From Phellopilus nigrolimitatus (lineage: Eukaryota > Basidiomycota > Agaricomycetes > Hymenochaetales > Hymenochaetaceae): 64,000 nt of DNA. Under the pieces are notes generated by a model, which saw only the letters and a program-made list of their open reading frames with translations, was not told where the DNA came from and did not search any database. The stretch is from contig JAJOHG010000027.1 of assembly GCA_021029095.1 (NCBI GenBank), forward strand, positions 310,001 through 374,000, in the 5' to 3' direction. The translations under genes and the position numbers were made by a program. Below, one piece after another: positions 32,678-45,410 of the stretch (position 1 is its first letter; each line of letters begins with the position of its first letter).

Positions 32678-34701
32678 CTTCGTCCTATCGGCGGAGCCGT
32701 CGTCGTCGTCGTCGCTGTCGGGCAGCAGCGTTGTTGCGGTCTTTGGGTCGTGGTCGTGGACTCTGCTCTACCCTTACTTGTGGCGATCAAGCCGTTTGGA
32801 GCGGAGTCACAAATAACGCTTACGGTGGCTTGCACATGTATTTCTCAGATTTAGTAGAGATAGACTCAAATAAAATGAACGCTCATCTTCTTCGGAAGCT
32901 GTAGTGGGCCACGATTGTCTAAAGCTTTGACCTATGTCGTATATTGATTTCAGTGATGATTTTCCTTGAAAGTGTTCGTGTACTGATGTTTTTTCGTCGC
33001 AGACAGAAATTCAAACCTCATTTTTCATATTCAAGTTATAACAGATCGCAGAAGCTCCCAGCCATATAGCTTGCTTTGAGCTTTTATTCCATCCTACTCA
33101 AGCTTCTAAGTCGAACTCGTATAACTGGAGAACTCGCCACTATTTGCTGCCTATGTGATTTTGTCTTCGTAACTGTATGAATACATTTGGTATACATACA
33201 TGTGCTCTGGGCAGTCTACTTCTCCAGAAAATAAGCGGAACTTTGATAACTACCAGCCAATGCCCGCTGCCTCTCGTCAATTATCGGAAGGAGTGGGGGT
33301 TTAGAGGTACTAACTAGCACTCAGCTTTGGTTTTTCTACTAGACAGCCCTAATTTACGAGAGTGCACGAAGTCAAGCTGCGCTATCTCGTCTTCCCCCAA
33401 TGGATCTAACACGTTTACCTGCCCGCTGCAAGATCCTGCTTTCCCCCGAGTCAAAAACTCGCGCTAGCGGTTAAAACATTCTCCGACATCTTTAGTTCGT
33501 AGATTTAACGCACAAAAGCAGGACAGTTCACGAACCCCAATCCCCACCGCACAATATAGCACTGAAAGCGCATACTCCAAAACTCTTACAGGCGCGCGTT
33601 GTCTTCAGGAGTCTACAAAGCTCGAGCAGAATTCTGCTATCATCCATTTTCCAAGCCTCGCCTCCCGTCGTCGCGCATGTGGCGCGCGCCATTCTGGCAC
33701 TTCCGCGTCCGGCGAGATAAACACACAGAACAACGCACAACCTAAAAAGCGTGCGCCGCCTATCCAATTCAGCGCTCTCTCTGCCAGTCCCTCTCCCCTC
33801 CTTACTTCATAGCGAACACAGACCAAGACTCAGCAAGCACGACCAACACACTATACTTCGCCACAAGCCACATCCTCCCATCCCAAAATGTCCAAGCCAC
33901 AAAAACACGCCACCCTACCTGGAAGACAAGAAGCCCACCACGCGCCCGCCCAAATCCCCCAAATCCTCCCAAACGTCCCCACACCTCACCCGAGCACCCA
34001 TCTCACCCCACGCGACACAAATCTATCACCACGAGCTCGGAAACAATTCACACCGAAGCGCACACTCGCCCCCTTCTCCAATATATTCCCTGCCTCCTGC
34101 CCGCGGGCCATCATTCAGTCGATAAACCGAATGCATTTCAGAAGGGCCGAATCCTTGACGCAGCCTGCGCTTCCTGAATTCATCGGCCCCAGCCGCTCTC
34201 TGCTTCTGCCTTCTAATCTGCCTCGCGCTTCCCACAAATCGCGGCGCAACACGCTCAAGCAATAGAACTGCCAGAATGCAAGAACGTACAATAAAAACGC
34301 TACTAAACAGGCACACTACTCGATGATCACGGCGGAACTTCGGCAAGATACAGGAAAGAAAAAAAGAGGGGAAAAGATAGTACACTGGATTGGACAAAAA
34401 AAATACATTAGGAATAGAAGCAGAACGCTAAGCAACCGTCGTGTTGACTTCGTGAAGGAGGAAAGGAGAATACGTATTAATGGTGAACAGACATAGGACA
34501 AGCAAGAGCCATTCGTATTCTTCCTTCCGGCTCCGATGCAAATCCGAGATCCATCCTCGCCCAGAGGTATATTCTTAAGACGATGCAAAATCGGGAGGCA
34601 AGAAAAAGGTAGAAATTTTGAAAAAAAGAGAATCGTAGAAGGTCATGACAGGAGCAGGATAAAGACAGGTGAAAATAGTGAAGAAGTGGAAATGTGGTCC
34701 C
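32678..34701. other. intergenic, mostly non-coding
   Basis: About 2 kb between the ATG4 start and the transporter 3' end. A Pro/His-rich plus-strand frame (33888-34265, 125 codons, start context AAAATGTC) lies in a C-rich tract. It has no recognisable domain and I would not call it a gene without transcript evidence. Confidence 0.4.
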
Positions 34702-35964
34702 TTATTCGGCCTTGCGCTCCGGGATCGGCGCGAGGGGGAGCATGAAGAACGACGACTCGTATGTGAGCATGTTTGCGGCACCGCAGTAGAACGCAATGAA
34801 GGCCGCGATGATGCCGAACCCTCCGCCGGCCTTTGCAATATTGACATTCGGGACGAACTTGGAGATCGTGAGGAACATGAAGGTCAAATCGAGGAAGAAG
34901 AACAGCAAGATGAGACCCATGTTCGAGCGGAGGGATGCGATGCTGCAAAGATGTTAGATAAATTTTACGGATGGCGAATATATCATACTTACAACATAAT
35001 GAACGTAAAGATGAACCAGACAGCGAGGTAGAAGCCAAGCGCATTGTCAAGCTGACTCGCCGCGGCACCGGTGTAAGCATCCAGAATGCCCGACGCGGGA
35101 ATGTAGATCGTCCCGAAGGAAAGCCAGAAGCCTCCGTATGAGGAAAAAGCTGCGAATAAAATATGTCAATACCCGCATTCAAGGACATCGTACGAATTGT
35201 GAAAGAGAAATTCAAGGGTACGCGTGAGCACAACCTTCTAAAATGGGAAGTCTATCACGATCCCCACATCACGGCATATTAATCACGCGATCTGGGGTAA
35301 TGCGGCTCGGCAAAACAAACCGCGTCTCGGAGAAGAAGAGAATGGAGAATAATACTCACCAGTCGCTCCGAGTGTATTACCCGCCGCAAATTCCCACATG
35401 CCCGCAAGGAGCTGCACAAGCCCGCCGACAAAGAGCGTCATACCGACGACGACATTTGGGGTGTCCACACCGTTGGTTGACACGTTTATAAGCGATAGGA
35501 TGAGCGTCGTCGACGCGAAAGAAAGCAGGCCGCTGTATCATGTAACAAAATAGAAGAGCGAATCGTGAATCACGCATAACACAGTTGCGTCATATCGATG
35601 GCCGAGCCGGGGTGGAATAGTCGAATGGAATTCGGTGGCAAGGCACGGTACGCGGTAGCATGAATAGATCGTGCGCTCGTCAGTGAAAGATGAAGACAAC
35701 GAAGAGCTCGGAGGCAACCCACAGTGGTGCCGGATTAGCGAACTTGCGGAGATTGATGAGGCCACCCTGGTACAACTGCTGCTGGAGGGCGTTCGCACCG
35801 AGAGTGTATGGGTATTGGCCACCAGGTCCGGCGCCTATAGGCCAAGGACCATGTTGCCCTGGCATGTTCGTCAAGGTGTTGCTGGCTGAGGGAACGCCAT
35901 TGTTACCGTTTGCATTTCCGTTGTGGTCGTTGTATTGGTGTTGCTGCTTCTCGATATCGGACAT
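34702..35964 (-). CDS. GPR1/FUN34/YaaH (Ato-type) acetate/monocarboxylate transporter
   Basis: Four exons, 35964-35723, 35532-35360, 35149-34993 and 34942-34702, giving 270 codons plus stop in phase. A hydrophilic, Asn/Gln-rich N-terminus precedes the family signature NPAPLGL (split by the first intron). Six membrane spans follow: LSFASTTLILSLIN; MTLFVGGLVQLLAGMWEFAAGNTLGAT (a second family signature); FSSYGGFWLSFGTIY; ALGFYLAVWFIFTFIML; LLFFFLDLTFMFLTI; and GFGIIAAFIAFYCGAANML. Family members (Ady2/Ato in yeast, AcpA in Aspergillus) carry acetate or ammonium across the plasma membrane. A TATA box (about 36015-36022) sits roughly 50 bp upstream of the start. Confidence 0.95.
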
Positions 35965-36014
35965 GACTGAGGTCGGCTAGGGTGGGATGGGAAGATGGGT
36001 TTCGCTCTGGCGTG

Positions 36015-36022
36015 TATTTATA
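36015..36022 (-). promoter_or_regulatory. TATA box of the Ato-type transporter
   Basis: TATAAATA on the minus strand, about 50 bp before the start codon. Confidence 0.5.
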
Positions 36023-38375
36023 GTGGAGAGTAGGAGGGATCGCGAGCGACGGCGATGACACGGCGAGTGGCAGCGGCGGTAATGTGATGATGGAAGAGGG
36101 GAACAAGAAAGCTAGACCTGAACTGAATGCTGCCTTAATCGCCCTTTTATTCGCGACCTGTAAATAGCCGTTATTGGCAGGTACATATGGTTTGTAAACT
36201 GTATAGCCGTCGCCTTCGGATAGAGGTCATCCCCCCACTCGTGCCCCTGCGCTTGCGCAAGTCATCCGACGGCCAATCCTCTGCGTAGATCGTAAACCCA
36301 TCTGATTTGTTGATTCTTCTTTTCTCGCTTTTTTTTTCTTCTTTCTCCCACTCTCTGGCTTTACTTGAATTTCCTTTCGCTTATGCACTGACAGCTATCT
36401 CCTGTCGTCTAATTTCAAACACATGAAAGTTTTCAGACAGGTCGATCGATCTCAAATCAGCGCCCTAAAGTATACGAATCACCTGAGATATTTTAGTGCG
36501 GTGATCACGTTCGAATGCGGTATTCAGTTCATTCTGTACTTTCAGCTAAAAGCGTTCTCCGCCATTACTGCAGTGAAATAGGCAAGCTAAAGGAATATTG
36601 AAGCCGATGCACATCAAACTCAACAAGGCTTCCGAAAAGCATATCTGCAGTCAGGAATCTCGGTTGTTTGTTAGACGCGCTTGAGCAGCGCAGCGACGTT
36701 GAGCGGCGACGAGCAACAAAGGCATTGGAGCCTAGAACAATTTGCGCAGGCCAGGGAAGAATGCAAGTTGGTCAGCATGCGCGACCGCCCTCTAATTCAA
36801 TTGGCCGACGTCCGTCCCTGACTCCGAGCCGCACACGTTTACCGAAGCCCGGCGTCGGAGTGCTCGTCATCGACACTTACCCATTGGGCACCTGAGCACG
36901 TCGTCGTCAGCCACGAAACCAGTCCAGAAGCGCGCAGACTGGGGCAGGGGAGGTCAGCTGTCGCTGCGGGCCTGTTTCTCAATAGAAAGAGAACGCAGCC
37001 CGACTCCAAATCTGCGGGCTTATAGTTTATCAAGGACGCCCCCGGGATCGAGATGCCGCGCCCCAGCCTCCGTTCGGTGTGGTGTGGGGGGATGCGGGGA
37101 ACCGTGGGGTTGCGATCGGGCAGATGCGGGGAGGACTCGGGGGAGGTGTCGATCCTTAGCATGCATGATCAGAAGACGCAGATCAGTGAGTCCATGCTAC
37201 AAACGACACAAAACGTCGGTCTCCCGAGCTTCGTCGGCGTCGACATCGACGTTCTTGACATGTTCCCTGTCGGCGCTCCGCCTTCTGCCTAAATCTGGCT
37301 TCAAAAATCAAGCCTACGCGTGCTCCTTCCGTCTTCCTCCCTCAACGCCCAGCCTTTCGCAGATCGCGCACGCACACTGCTCGCTTCCCAGGTTCCCTGT
37401 CAATCTCGCGCCCCTCCATCAATCTCCTCTGTTAAGCATACAAGGTATGCGGCTTCTGCGCTTCGCTTCGGGATCTACACACACTTTGCTGCGCACGGGA
37501 CTTCTGTAATTGATCCATGCAAATCTCGCATTACCACGTCTCTGCTTCGAGGTCTGGGCTCTCGTGCCCGGAAGCCCGTTCGCGCGTTCACACATATTCA
37601 AATCCTTGCATCGATCGCGTGAAAATGAATTTCTTTATTACGGAAGGAGCCTATATAAAGTCTGCAGTACGAGAAGGGGGGATGACGGGAGTAATGCCGT
37701 ATTGCGGTTTTCGAAACGAAGGTGAAGGAAGCCAGGAGCATGGATAGCGTACATTTTGGACGGCGATCTCTAGCAATGAATGAATAAAATGTTTTATAAT
37801 GAAACACTAAAAGAATCATCGCCAAGAAATTTATAAGCTTCCACAGCGTGCCTTCAGCAAGGAGTTCCGAAACTTAGTGTATACCTCGCCTCTTGGCGAG
37901 GACAACGACATTTTGGGAACATCAACGGAGTGAACGAAATCCACTACGATCAACCGCAAGTTACGTGCAAAAACACCACAGTTGCCCGAGTACCGCACGC
38001 ATATTTGGCAGTGCTTGGATAGCAGCGCCCGCGGCAAATCAGGAAACGAAGAGGACGAAACGAGATTTACAAGGGCTCGCGATCGGGAAAGAGGCGCAAG
38101 ATCTCGACGGCTGCGTAGCAGAAGAGCCCACGAATCAGAGAGCTTTTCAAATAGAAGAGCGCATACAATTGAATTAAAACAAGTCCATGTATGCAACTCG
38201 TTCTTTTAGCCAGCTCATGCGCGGGCCTCCTCTGCTAGCCCCGAGAGAGCAAGTTCCGCGACAGACAGGTGCAAAGGCAATAAAAGACACAGGAAAAGGC
38301 GCACCGTAAGAAGCAATTTTTCTGAAAGCTTTAGTGAAACAATAAAATGATATCCAATGCACGGAGAATCATGTA
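36023..38375. other. gene-poor region
   Basis: About 2.3 kb without a recognisable gene. A minus-strand frame at 37831-38196 (121 codons) and plus-strand frames around 37.05-37.6 kb have no domain or convincing splice sites. A TATATAAA sequence occurs near 37650 on the plus strand. Confidence 0.4.
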
Positions 38376-38710
38376 TCAGCGCACTGTGAAGCCGAATACG
38401 TTAAAGACAAGACTTACTACGAATGTAGCCCCAGAGCATAGTATATAGCCAAATGGACCAGGAAGACCAGGAGAGGCGGGTTCGCACGAGGAACCGGTAA
38501 ACTCAATCAGGTCGTCAGCGTGCTGATCTAGTATTCGAAAGCTCGAGATTATTCGTACTTACTTTTAGCATTCGCCTCGTTGACCAACTGCGTCGTGGCC
38601 TGCACGATACTGAAAGCGGAACGATCAGAACTAAGGCATGCTTTTCAAATATGACCGGCTTACCGACAAAGTAGAGTAAAGCTTGCCTGGAAACAACTAT
38701 AAAAAGCGGG
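38376..38710 (-). CDS. possible 3' exons of a small membrane protein (tentative)
   Basis: Three short blocks join cleanly by GT-AG rules on the minus strand: about 38684-38662, 38611-38565 and 38530-38376. They read SFTLLCRIVQATTQLV, then NEANAKNQHADDLIEF, then PGPFGYILCSGATFVVSLVFNVFGF before a stop. The last block is a plausible membrane helix. The 5' end is unresolved (a start near 38990-39011 is possible) and I do not recognise the product. Support is only the good splice phase and the amphipathic/hydrophobic pattern. Confidence 0.35.
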
Positions 38711-40017
38711 GAATAACATTTGGGAGTTGCAGAGAAACCCCGTTCCAGAGAAAAGGTAAAGACGGAAGGGCGTAAGGCACTACTCGGCAGTTGCATAACA
38801 GAGGAAATTGCTAAAATTAGCATCGAAAAAAAGAACGCGAAGCAAAGGATATCCATCCGCACGCGCACTTTTTATTGGCAATATGTCACAATTCCCTCTG
38901 GTAGACCGCAAGCGAAGATGCGAAAGCGCAGAAAAAGAACAAATTAAGCGCTCGCCGAAGCGAAGGACGTTAGTAAGGGCCGTAGCCACGGCCTTGAGCC
39001 ATGTATAGCCACTCTTACGAAGAAAACAAATGGGGAATGGAGGTCAGTGATCGACGCGCAAGTATTGAGCTGCTCGCCTGATCATTAATGAGAGAAGAGC
39101 GTATGCGTTTCGGGGAAGAGGCCGGCGGGTAATCGGGAGATCGAACGAATAACTCCACCGCTTGGAAAGGGGACTGTCGCCGAGCTTGTTGGCGCGCCGG
39201 ATCTCTGATCATTCCTCTCTGCGCAGGAAGAGAAGCGAACAAGTCAGTGAAAAGGAAACAAAGCGCGTCTTCCGAACAAGAGATCCACTTACGCGGACTG
39301 ACTGTTTGGGCTTGCCAGACGCCTGTTGAATCCATTAGCGCACTTAGGAGGAGGGGAAAAGACATATACTTACGAGGCTGGTGAAACATATTGCAGTGCC
39401 AAGACGACCGGGTCAATTGATTTGAGGGATAAGTCGAATATAGACGAGCGCATAAGGTTGACGATTCGACGGGCGGGGTGAAATGAATCTCCTCCGCAGC
39501 AAAACATCGACCTGCGACGACCCTTGATGCAGAGGAGGAGGAGGAGCCTCCGTTTCGCCGCCTCCCCCCAGTCTCCTGCATGTGTCCCTTTAATCCATAC
39601 TGAAGTGTCAAAGGGAAGGGAGCGATGCTCTCTTCCGTCACGGCTCTGTGCTGTATACTCTTGCCGCCAACTCTGGAGTCTTTCGATTGAAGAAACTCGG
39701 GAATGACATAGTGACCTGATGCGGGCGCAGAGACAATGGTGAACATCTAGAAGAAAAACAAGAACGACGACCAGTGAGGAGGGAGGGACAGACTCGATCG
39801 CAGCGAGAATATCATCACTCTTTGAGGGCTCCGGCAAAGAGGCAAAAGAGGCAAAGAGGAGTAAGTTTGAGTAACTTCTACTTAAGTCCGAAGTCGGACT
39901 TAAAGCGGAAGCTGTATTCGTGAGAAATAAACCCCAATTCGGATTCCTCAGGAGCCTCCTGTCGACAGTCGCAGACGACATAAACGCGGGCGACGTTGTG
40001 CGCGGGACGCCGACGAG
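38711..40017. other. 5' flank of the Rab-like gene; unresolved minus-strand frames
   Basis: Two overlapping minus-strand frames (39015-39746 and 39370-39981) are long for chance but low in complexity and resemble nothing known. The second begins only 37 bp from the Rab-like start codon. Treated as non-coding. Confidence 0.35.
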
Positions 40018-41690
40018 ATGCGAACGATCAAGCTCGTCATCATCGGCGACTCTGGCGTCGGAAAGACCAGCCTCCGGAGCCAGGTGTGGTTGCCACCGCG
40101 CCTCTTATCGCCGCCCCGCGCTGACCGTGGTCGTGTGTCCTCTTGCAGTACATCCTTGGCCGCTTCTCGACGGGCTACCGCGCGACGATAGGCACGGATT
40201 TCATCACGAAGACGCTGCCGCACCATAGCGATCCCGAGCAGGGCGTCACGCTGCAGATATGGGTGCGCACGACTATCTGCCTGACTTGGCCCATCTTGTT
40301 GATCTTGAATGCGTCACGCGTCTTTCAGGACACGGCGGGCCAGGAACGCTTCTCGAGCCTGTCGAGCGCGTTCTTCCGTGGCGCCGATGCCGCACTGCTT
40401 ATGTTCGACATCAACCGGCCAGAGACGCTCGTCGGGCTCGCCAGGTGGTGGGACCAGTTCAAGGCGTGCGCACCCGTGCTGGACGAGGAGGCGGAGGACT
40501 TCTGCTGCGTCGTCGTGGGGAACAAGGTCGATTTGGCTGCGGAGATGGAGGGAGAGGGCGAAGGGGAAGAGTATATTAATGGAAGTGGAGCGCTCACGAG
40601 GGCAGGCCACGGGCACGAGTGTCCACGGGTTACAGAGGCGGAGGCAGAGCGGTTCCTCGAGGAGCTCGTCCCGCGGACGGCCGCGGCCGCGTTGAGCAGC
40701 ACCACGTCGGACGACGAGGAAGAAGGTACTGCGAGCTGGGAGTGGGACGACCCATTCGCGATCCGCGAGGGCGAAGACGGAATCGGACAAAACAGACGCA
40801 CGAGTAACCTGTTCCTGCGACCGTCCATCTCCGGATTTTCCCTCCACTCGGTGCACGCCGAGCACCACGCCGCCGCGGGCCTTCTTCTTCCCGTCTCCTC
40901 GCCCTCGTCCGGATCCAGACCGCGGTCGCAGTCGATCTCCATCCAGCGCGGCGCTGCCCCGTCGCATCCGTACACCCGCACCGCCAAGTCCAAGTCGCGC
41001 TCGAAGTCGTCCGACCGTTCGCAGTTCGGGGGGACGATAGGCACGATGGCTTCGACTCGAACCGCGCATACGCTCTATCATACGCCATCATCGTCGTTCT
41101 TTGGGTCGGGCTCGGATGCGTTCGAGTCTGCGCAATCCTCGCCCTACAACGCATACTCACCTTTGCCCCTCAATACACACGACCCGCCCGCAACCGACTA
41201 CCCCGCGACGCCCTCCCCCACTAGACTGCGCTCCCCGCGACGAATGGCGAGCGGGTCTTCTTCAAATTCCTCTGCGCCGACGATCACACCGAGCCTCTTT
41301 TTACGCGCACAAGCATCCGCGAGCACCTCCGCCGCACCAACACCGCCCACACCATCAGACATTCTTGATGACGCACGTGCCTTGTCCCTTCCCTTCCCAT
41401 CCCCCGCCTCCGGATCCAAATACGGGTCGGCGCGCCTCCCGCCTGCGCCGGAGCGCCGTCCGAAGCTCTTCCTCGCGTCCGCAAAGACGGGCGAGGGCGT
41501 CGCGGGTGTATTCGAGTACGTCGCTCGCCGCGTTGTGATGCGCGCGGAGCACACAGAGGCGATCGAGGCACGTACAATGCATGTGCGCGATGCGTCGGCA
41601 TACACTCTGAGGCTCACCGACGCGGGACCGCGGGCGCGGACGGGCGCGCGCAGGTGGGGCGCGGGCGGGGTGAGCTGTTGCGGGACGTGA
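40018..41690 (+). CDS. Rab-like small GTPase with a ~300-residue internal insertion
   Basis: Three exons, 40018-40083, 40149-40262 and 40329-41690, giving 513 codons plus stop in phase. The G motifs are in order: P-loop GDSGVGKTS (10-18); effector/switch I region YRATIGTDFITKTL; switch II DTAGQERFSSLSSAFFRGAD (from 61); NKVDL (125-129); and SAK (444-446). Sequence around switch I and II is closest to Rab7/Ypt7, which acts in late endosome and vacuole fusion. Unusually, about 300 Ser/Pro-rich, probably disordered residues lie between NKVD and SAK, where normal Rabs (about 205 aa) have a few dozen. The end GVSCCGT has two Cys that could be geranylgeranylated, although CCxx is not the commonest Rab tail. 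It may be a lineage-specific Ypt7-like paralogue. Confidence 0.85.
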
Positions 41691-42546
41691 TGCTCAGATC
41701 TTTAGACTTTTTTTATATCCATTTTTATGGACTTTTTAATTCATTACCTTCGCCTCCCCGTGCGCCCTTCCGCTGTTCCGCCCCAGTTTATCCTATTTAT
41801 TATGTTTTAGCAGAGCGCTCGCTCCATCCTATTCAGTTCCCCTCTTCTTCCTGCCGTCAGCGTACATCATCTGTTTCGGATTCAAGCTCGGATTGGATAT
41901 TTTATCATTTCTGTTATAGCTCCCATGTTATCCACGATCATCTCTTGACTAGTACTAGATTGTCTCCGTTTCTTCGTCCTCCTTCTCACTGACTCTCTCA
42001 CCGAATTGCACAAGCACATATTTGTTCCATAACATTCTTGTCTGCCGTGGGTTGAGCGTGAGATATTTGAAAGCTGCTTACTTCTCGGATCTTGCAACTA
42101 CCATTCGGACCACGCCGACGACTTCATGATCACCGACAATGTGCACTTTCTCCGAGAACTGGACAGCCTTACGGAACATATTTGATATTTCCTATAAAGC
42201 GGAATATTACAGTGCAGACGGCTCTCCGTTCGGGATACCGCCACAGCGTAGCGCGCTTCGTCCGCGGCGTTATGCACCCCGCGCATGTCGGTCGTCTAAT
42301 CGTGTCAGAAAGAAGGAAGAGATAGTAATAATGAAACACGATGTGGCCACGGCGCACGGCTCTCCGCAATGAATGACTGTATGTCTAATGCTAATGCTTC
42401 GAAGTATATAGGTGGGCGCGCGTTCTCCCTTTGGCTTCTCGATCTGTGTGGACTGGCACTCCCCGCTAACGTCAACTTCCAAGTTAGCGAGACAAGACGC
42501 CGATAAATCTATAGGGCTAAAAGACTATTGCCCATTTTCGAGCACC
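41691..42546. other. intergenic
   Basis: T-rich 3' flank of the GTPase gene and promoter of the transporter. No gene, RNA or repeat seen. Confidence 0.5.
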
Positions 42547-44617
42547 ATGCAGATGTCCATTGGCGCGCTTATCTGGCTCTCTGTGCGCCCGCTTATCTCT
42601 CGGCTGTAAGTTTTTTTATTTTGTTTTCTAATTGAAAAACATCAACTAATTTTAAAACATATATGACCGCTAATGTACAGATGGTTGAGTGCGGCGTTTG
42701 GGTTTGCGATCACAAAGGCGGACATTTTCCCGCTCGCGGCCTCTCGCGGGGCGGGGCAGATCGTACTTGTGAGTTTACTGCATGGACCTATCCGAGTCCA
42801 GGTCTGACGGACTACCCATACCCCCTACCCAACTCCTATTCTTTGCTATTCAAGAACGTCACCCTTCCGTGCCTCATGTTCTCGAAAATTGTACCAGCCT
42901 TCACGCCCCAAAACATCGACAGTCTCGGTGAGCGTCCTATTGTCCACTTTTATTTTGTAGGTGTCTTCTCATGAGCGTCAACGTATATACAGCCGTGCTC
43001 GTCACACTCGCCTTCATCTACGAGGCTCTTGGCTTCCTCCTCGCGTTGGGAGTCAAGCAGTTCTTCTGGGTGCCTCACCGCTTCCGGTACGGCATCCTGT
43101 GTGCAGGAACTATTTCGAACTACAGCGACATCCGTGAGTCCGTTTAAACCTCGTGGAATCACAAAGGCCTGAATGATTTTGTGAAAATCAGCTACCGCCG
43201 TTATCACGAGCATCACGGCGAACTTGCCGTTTAACGCGGCCACGGACCAGACAATATCCGTCGCCTACATTGCTGGGTTTATCCTCATCTTCTTCGTAAG
43301 TATCGGTTGTGATAAGAGATGTCATTGGCGACTTACAACACGGCTTGCTATTTGCTATGTAGATCTCGCTGTTTCCCGGGGGCGCCTACCGCCTTGTCGA
43401 GATGGACTACGTCGGTCCGAACGTCGAGGACGAGGATCTGCGTATTTCTATGATGAAGAAGACCAAACAGAGCATGCAGGACCTCGTTACCGTCATGCGC
43501 GCCATCCCTATACTCGGAAGGAAGAAACCGCTCGAGGTATCCTCCACCGATCTTGAGAAGCTACCCTCGTCCACCGAGAAGAGCACGCAAGAAAGGACGG
43601 ATGACACCTCCAAGATTGACGAGTCCGTCCAGCCCGCGTCTGAACCACCTTACAGTGACATCGGCTCAGACTCGCCTATTCGCGAGGTCAGCGACAAACT
43701 TACCGACATCGCTGAGCAGCGTCGCACAGGATACACGCTCGCGGGACGTTCAGTGCACTTCAACTCCTTCCCGGACGAGTCAACCGCCGTGCCTACCGAT
43801 GCGGGCCCTTCATGCATGGCCTCGCGCGCGCCTTCGACCGCCGTCTCCGTGCACCGCGAAGAACTGTCGACCGCCGACTTATCGCCCACAGCCGCGCGCG
43901 AAGACTCCGAAGAGACACCGCGCCCCGTAGTCTGCCCCTCGCTCCCAGCCGGGCGCCCGCCGTTCAAAAAGCGCGCGCTGATGGTCGCGCGCTCCGTGAT
44001 GCGTTCCTTCCTGCTCCCATGCAGCGTGACGATCGTGTTCTCGATCGTCATCTCCGTCGTGACGCCGCTGAAGGCGCTCTTCACGCCCGTGCCCAACTCG
44101 CCGATCCCCAACGCGCCCGACGGGCAGCCGCCGCTCGCGTTCATCTTGGACTGCGCGACGTTCGTCGGCGCGGCGAGCGTCCCGCTCGGCCTGATATGCC
44201 TGGGCGCGGCCGTCGCACGTGTCAATCTTCCGCGCCGCGGCGAGTGGGGCATGCTCCCGCTCGGCGCTATTATATGGTTCGCGATCACGAAGATGCTTCT
44301 TCTTCCCGTGCTTGGCGTGCTCATTTGCCAGGGCCTCGTGCAAGTTGGCTTCATCGACGCGGACGACAAGGTCTTGCGATTCGTCTGCATGTGAGTGTTC
44401 TCTCCTTTTGAAGAGCTTGTAGTTAGAGAATCTCATTCGTGCTTTTTCCAGGTTCATGTCGGTCGTCCCAACTGCGACTTCACAGGTGTACCTCACGCAG
44501 GTGTACTCGGGAACAGGCGAAGCGGGCGTTCTCCCGCTCTTTCTCGTACCGCAGTACATCCTCATGTTTTTTTCCATGACCATCCTCATTGCATATTCCC
44601 TCTCCATCCTATTTTAG
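42547..44617 (+). CDS. PIN-like / auxin efflux carrier family membrane transporter (Ecm3-like)
   Basis: About seven exons. Start ATG 42547 (MQMSIGALIWLSVRPLI), then blocks WLSAAFGFAITKADIFP...GAGQIVL, NVTLPCLMFSKIVPAFTPQNI, AVLVTLAFIYEALGFLLALGVKQFFWVPHRFRYGIL, TAVITSITANLPF and IAGFILIFF. A long hydrophilic loop (about 43.4-43.95 kb, rich in Ser/Thr/Glu) follows, then C-terminal spans SFLLPCSVTIVFSIVISVV, FILDCATFVGAASVPLGLICLGAAVA, LLPVLGVLICQGLV and the last exon TATSQVYLTQVYSGTGE...ILIAYSLSILF, stop 44615-44617. Two membrane halves around a large cytosolic loop are typical of fungal Mem_trans/PIN-like proteins such as yeast Ecm3, probably in the ER. The substrate in fungi is unknown. Confidence 0.93.
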
Positions 44618-45410
44618 AGAAGTTCGGCATCACATCTCTTCTTCGTCTCCCCCCTCTATCCTCCTTCCGCTTTTCGACACAACATCACGATACCTACCAC
44701 ATTCGATCTCACGGAAACGATCACACTGTTTAATAAATGTTATGACTGCAAAAGGAAGTTCATAGCAGACATTAGCCTAATTTATTATTAGACCATCGCC
44801 CATGTTTTCGCACACATGTATCATACAATCCACTCATAGTTTTGAGTTATTTTGAATTCAATCCTAGATTCTCGTATTCTCAGACAAAAATATACGCACG
44901 CTCTGCGAAGGAAATTTAGAGTTTATGCGCAGCTTCGACTTCTCACCGCCGATCGGATGCGCCTACATGCTCCTTTGTGAGTCTCTTTCATGCCGCCATT
45001 TGTTTCTGATGCTTTCAAACCACAGGCGCCATCGAGAATTCAGAACAGGAGATGCGATCCGATATCCGGCTTACGTCTTGCAGGCAAACCATCTTGATTC
45101 ACAATAAGATGCCGTTGTGGCTTGGTGCGCGGTTATCATGGAAATCAGCCATAGAGCCACCCGAAGCATCGACGGCTTGCTTTGAGCGTCGAAACTTTGC
45201 CATTGGAGAGGCATAAAGACCGCTCCTTCACTTCTATCTCACAGTAACGTCTACTAGCTAACTCCCAGACCCGCGCAAGCTCCCTTCTCTATTTTCGCTT
45301 GACACTTACCTTAGCGTCGACACATTTTCGAAGAGAAACAAGCCAGACAATCTTTACAGATCCATACAAAGGGAGCCTTTGTCTCGCTTGTTGATTGCTG
45401 GTTCGCAAGT
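44618..45410. other. intergenic
   Basis: No gene is supportable. A 60-codon plus-strand frame at 44925-45107 is probably chance. Confidence 0.5.

Noticed and set aside
32186..32854. 222-codon plus-strand frame opposite the 5' exon of ATG4
   Set aside because: GC-rich shadow of the low-complexity ATG4 N-terminus.
33888..34265. 125-codon Pro/His-rich plus-strand frame
   Set aside because: Acceptable start context but C-rich simple composition and no domain; left as unproven.
39370..39981. 203-codon minus-strand frame divergent from the Rab-like gene
   Set aside because: Begins 37 bp from the Rab start codon, has no recognisable domain, and competes with another frame in the same stretch.
40314..41081. 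255- and 239-codon minus-strand frames under the Rab-like gene
   Set aside because: Antisense shadows of the GC-rich insertion.
43650..44390. 246-codon minus-strand frame opposite the PIN-like transporter
   Set aside because: Antisense to a well-supported coding exon and without family features.
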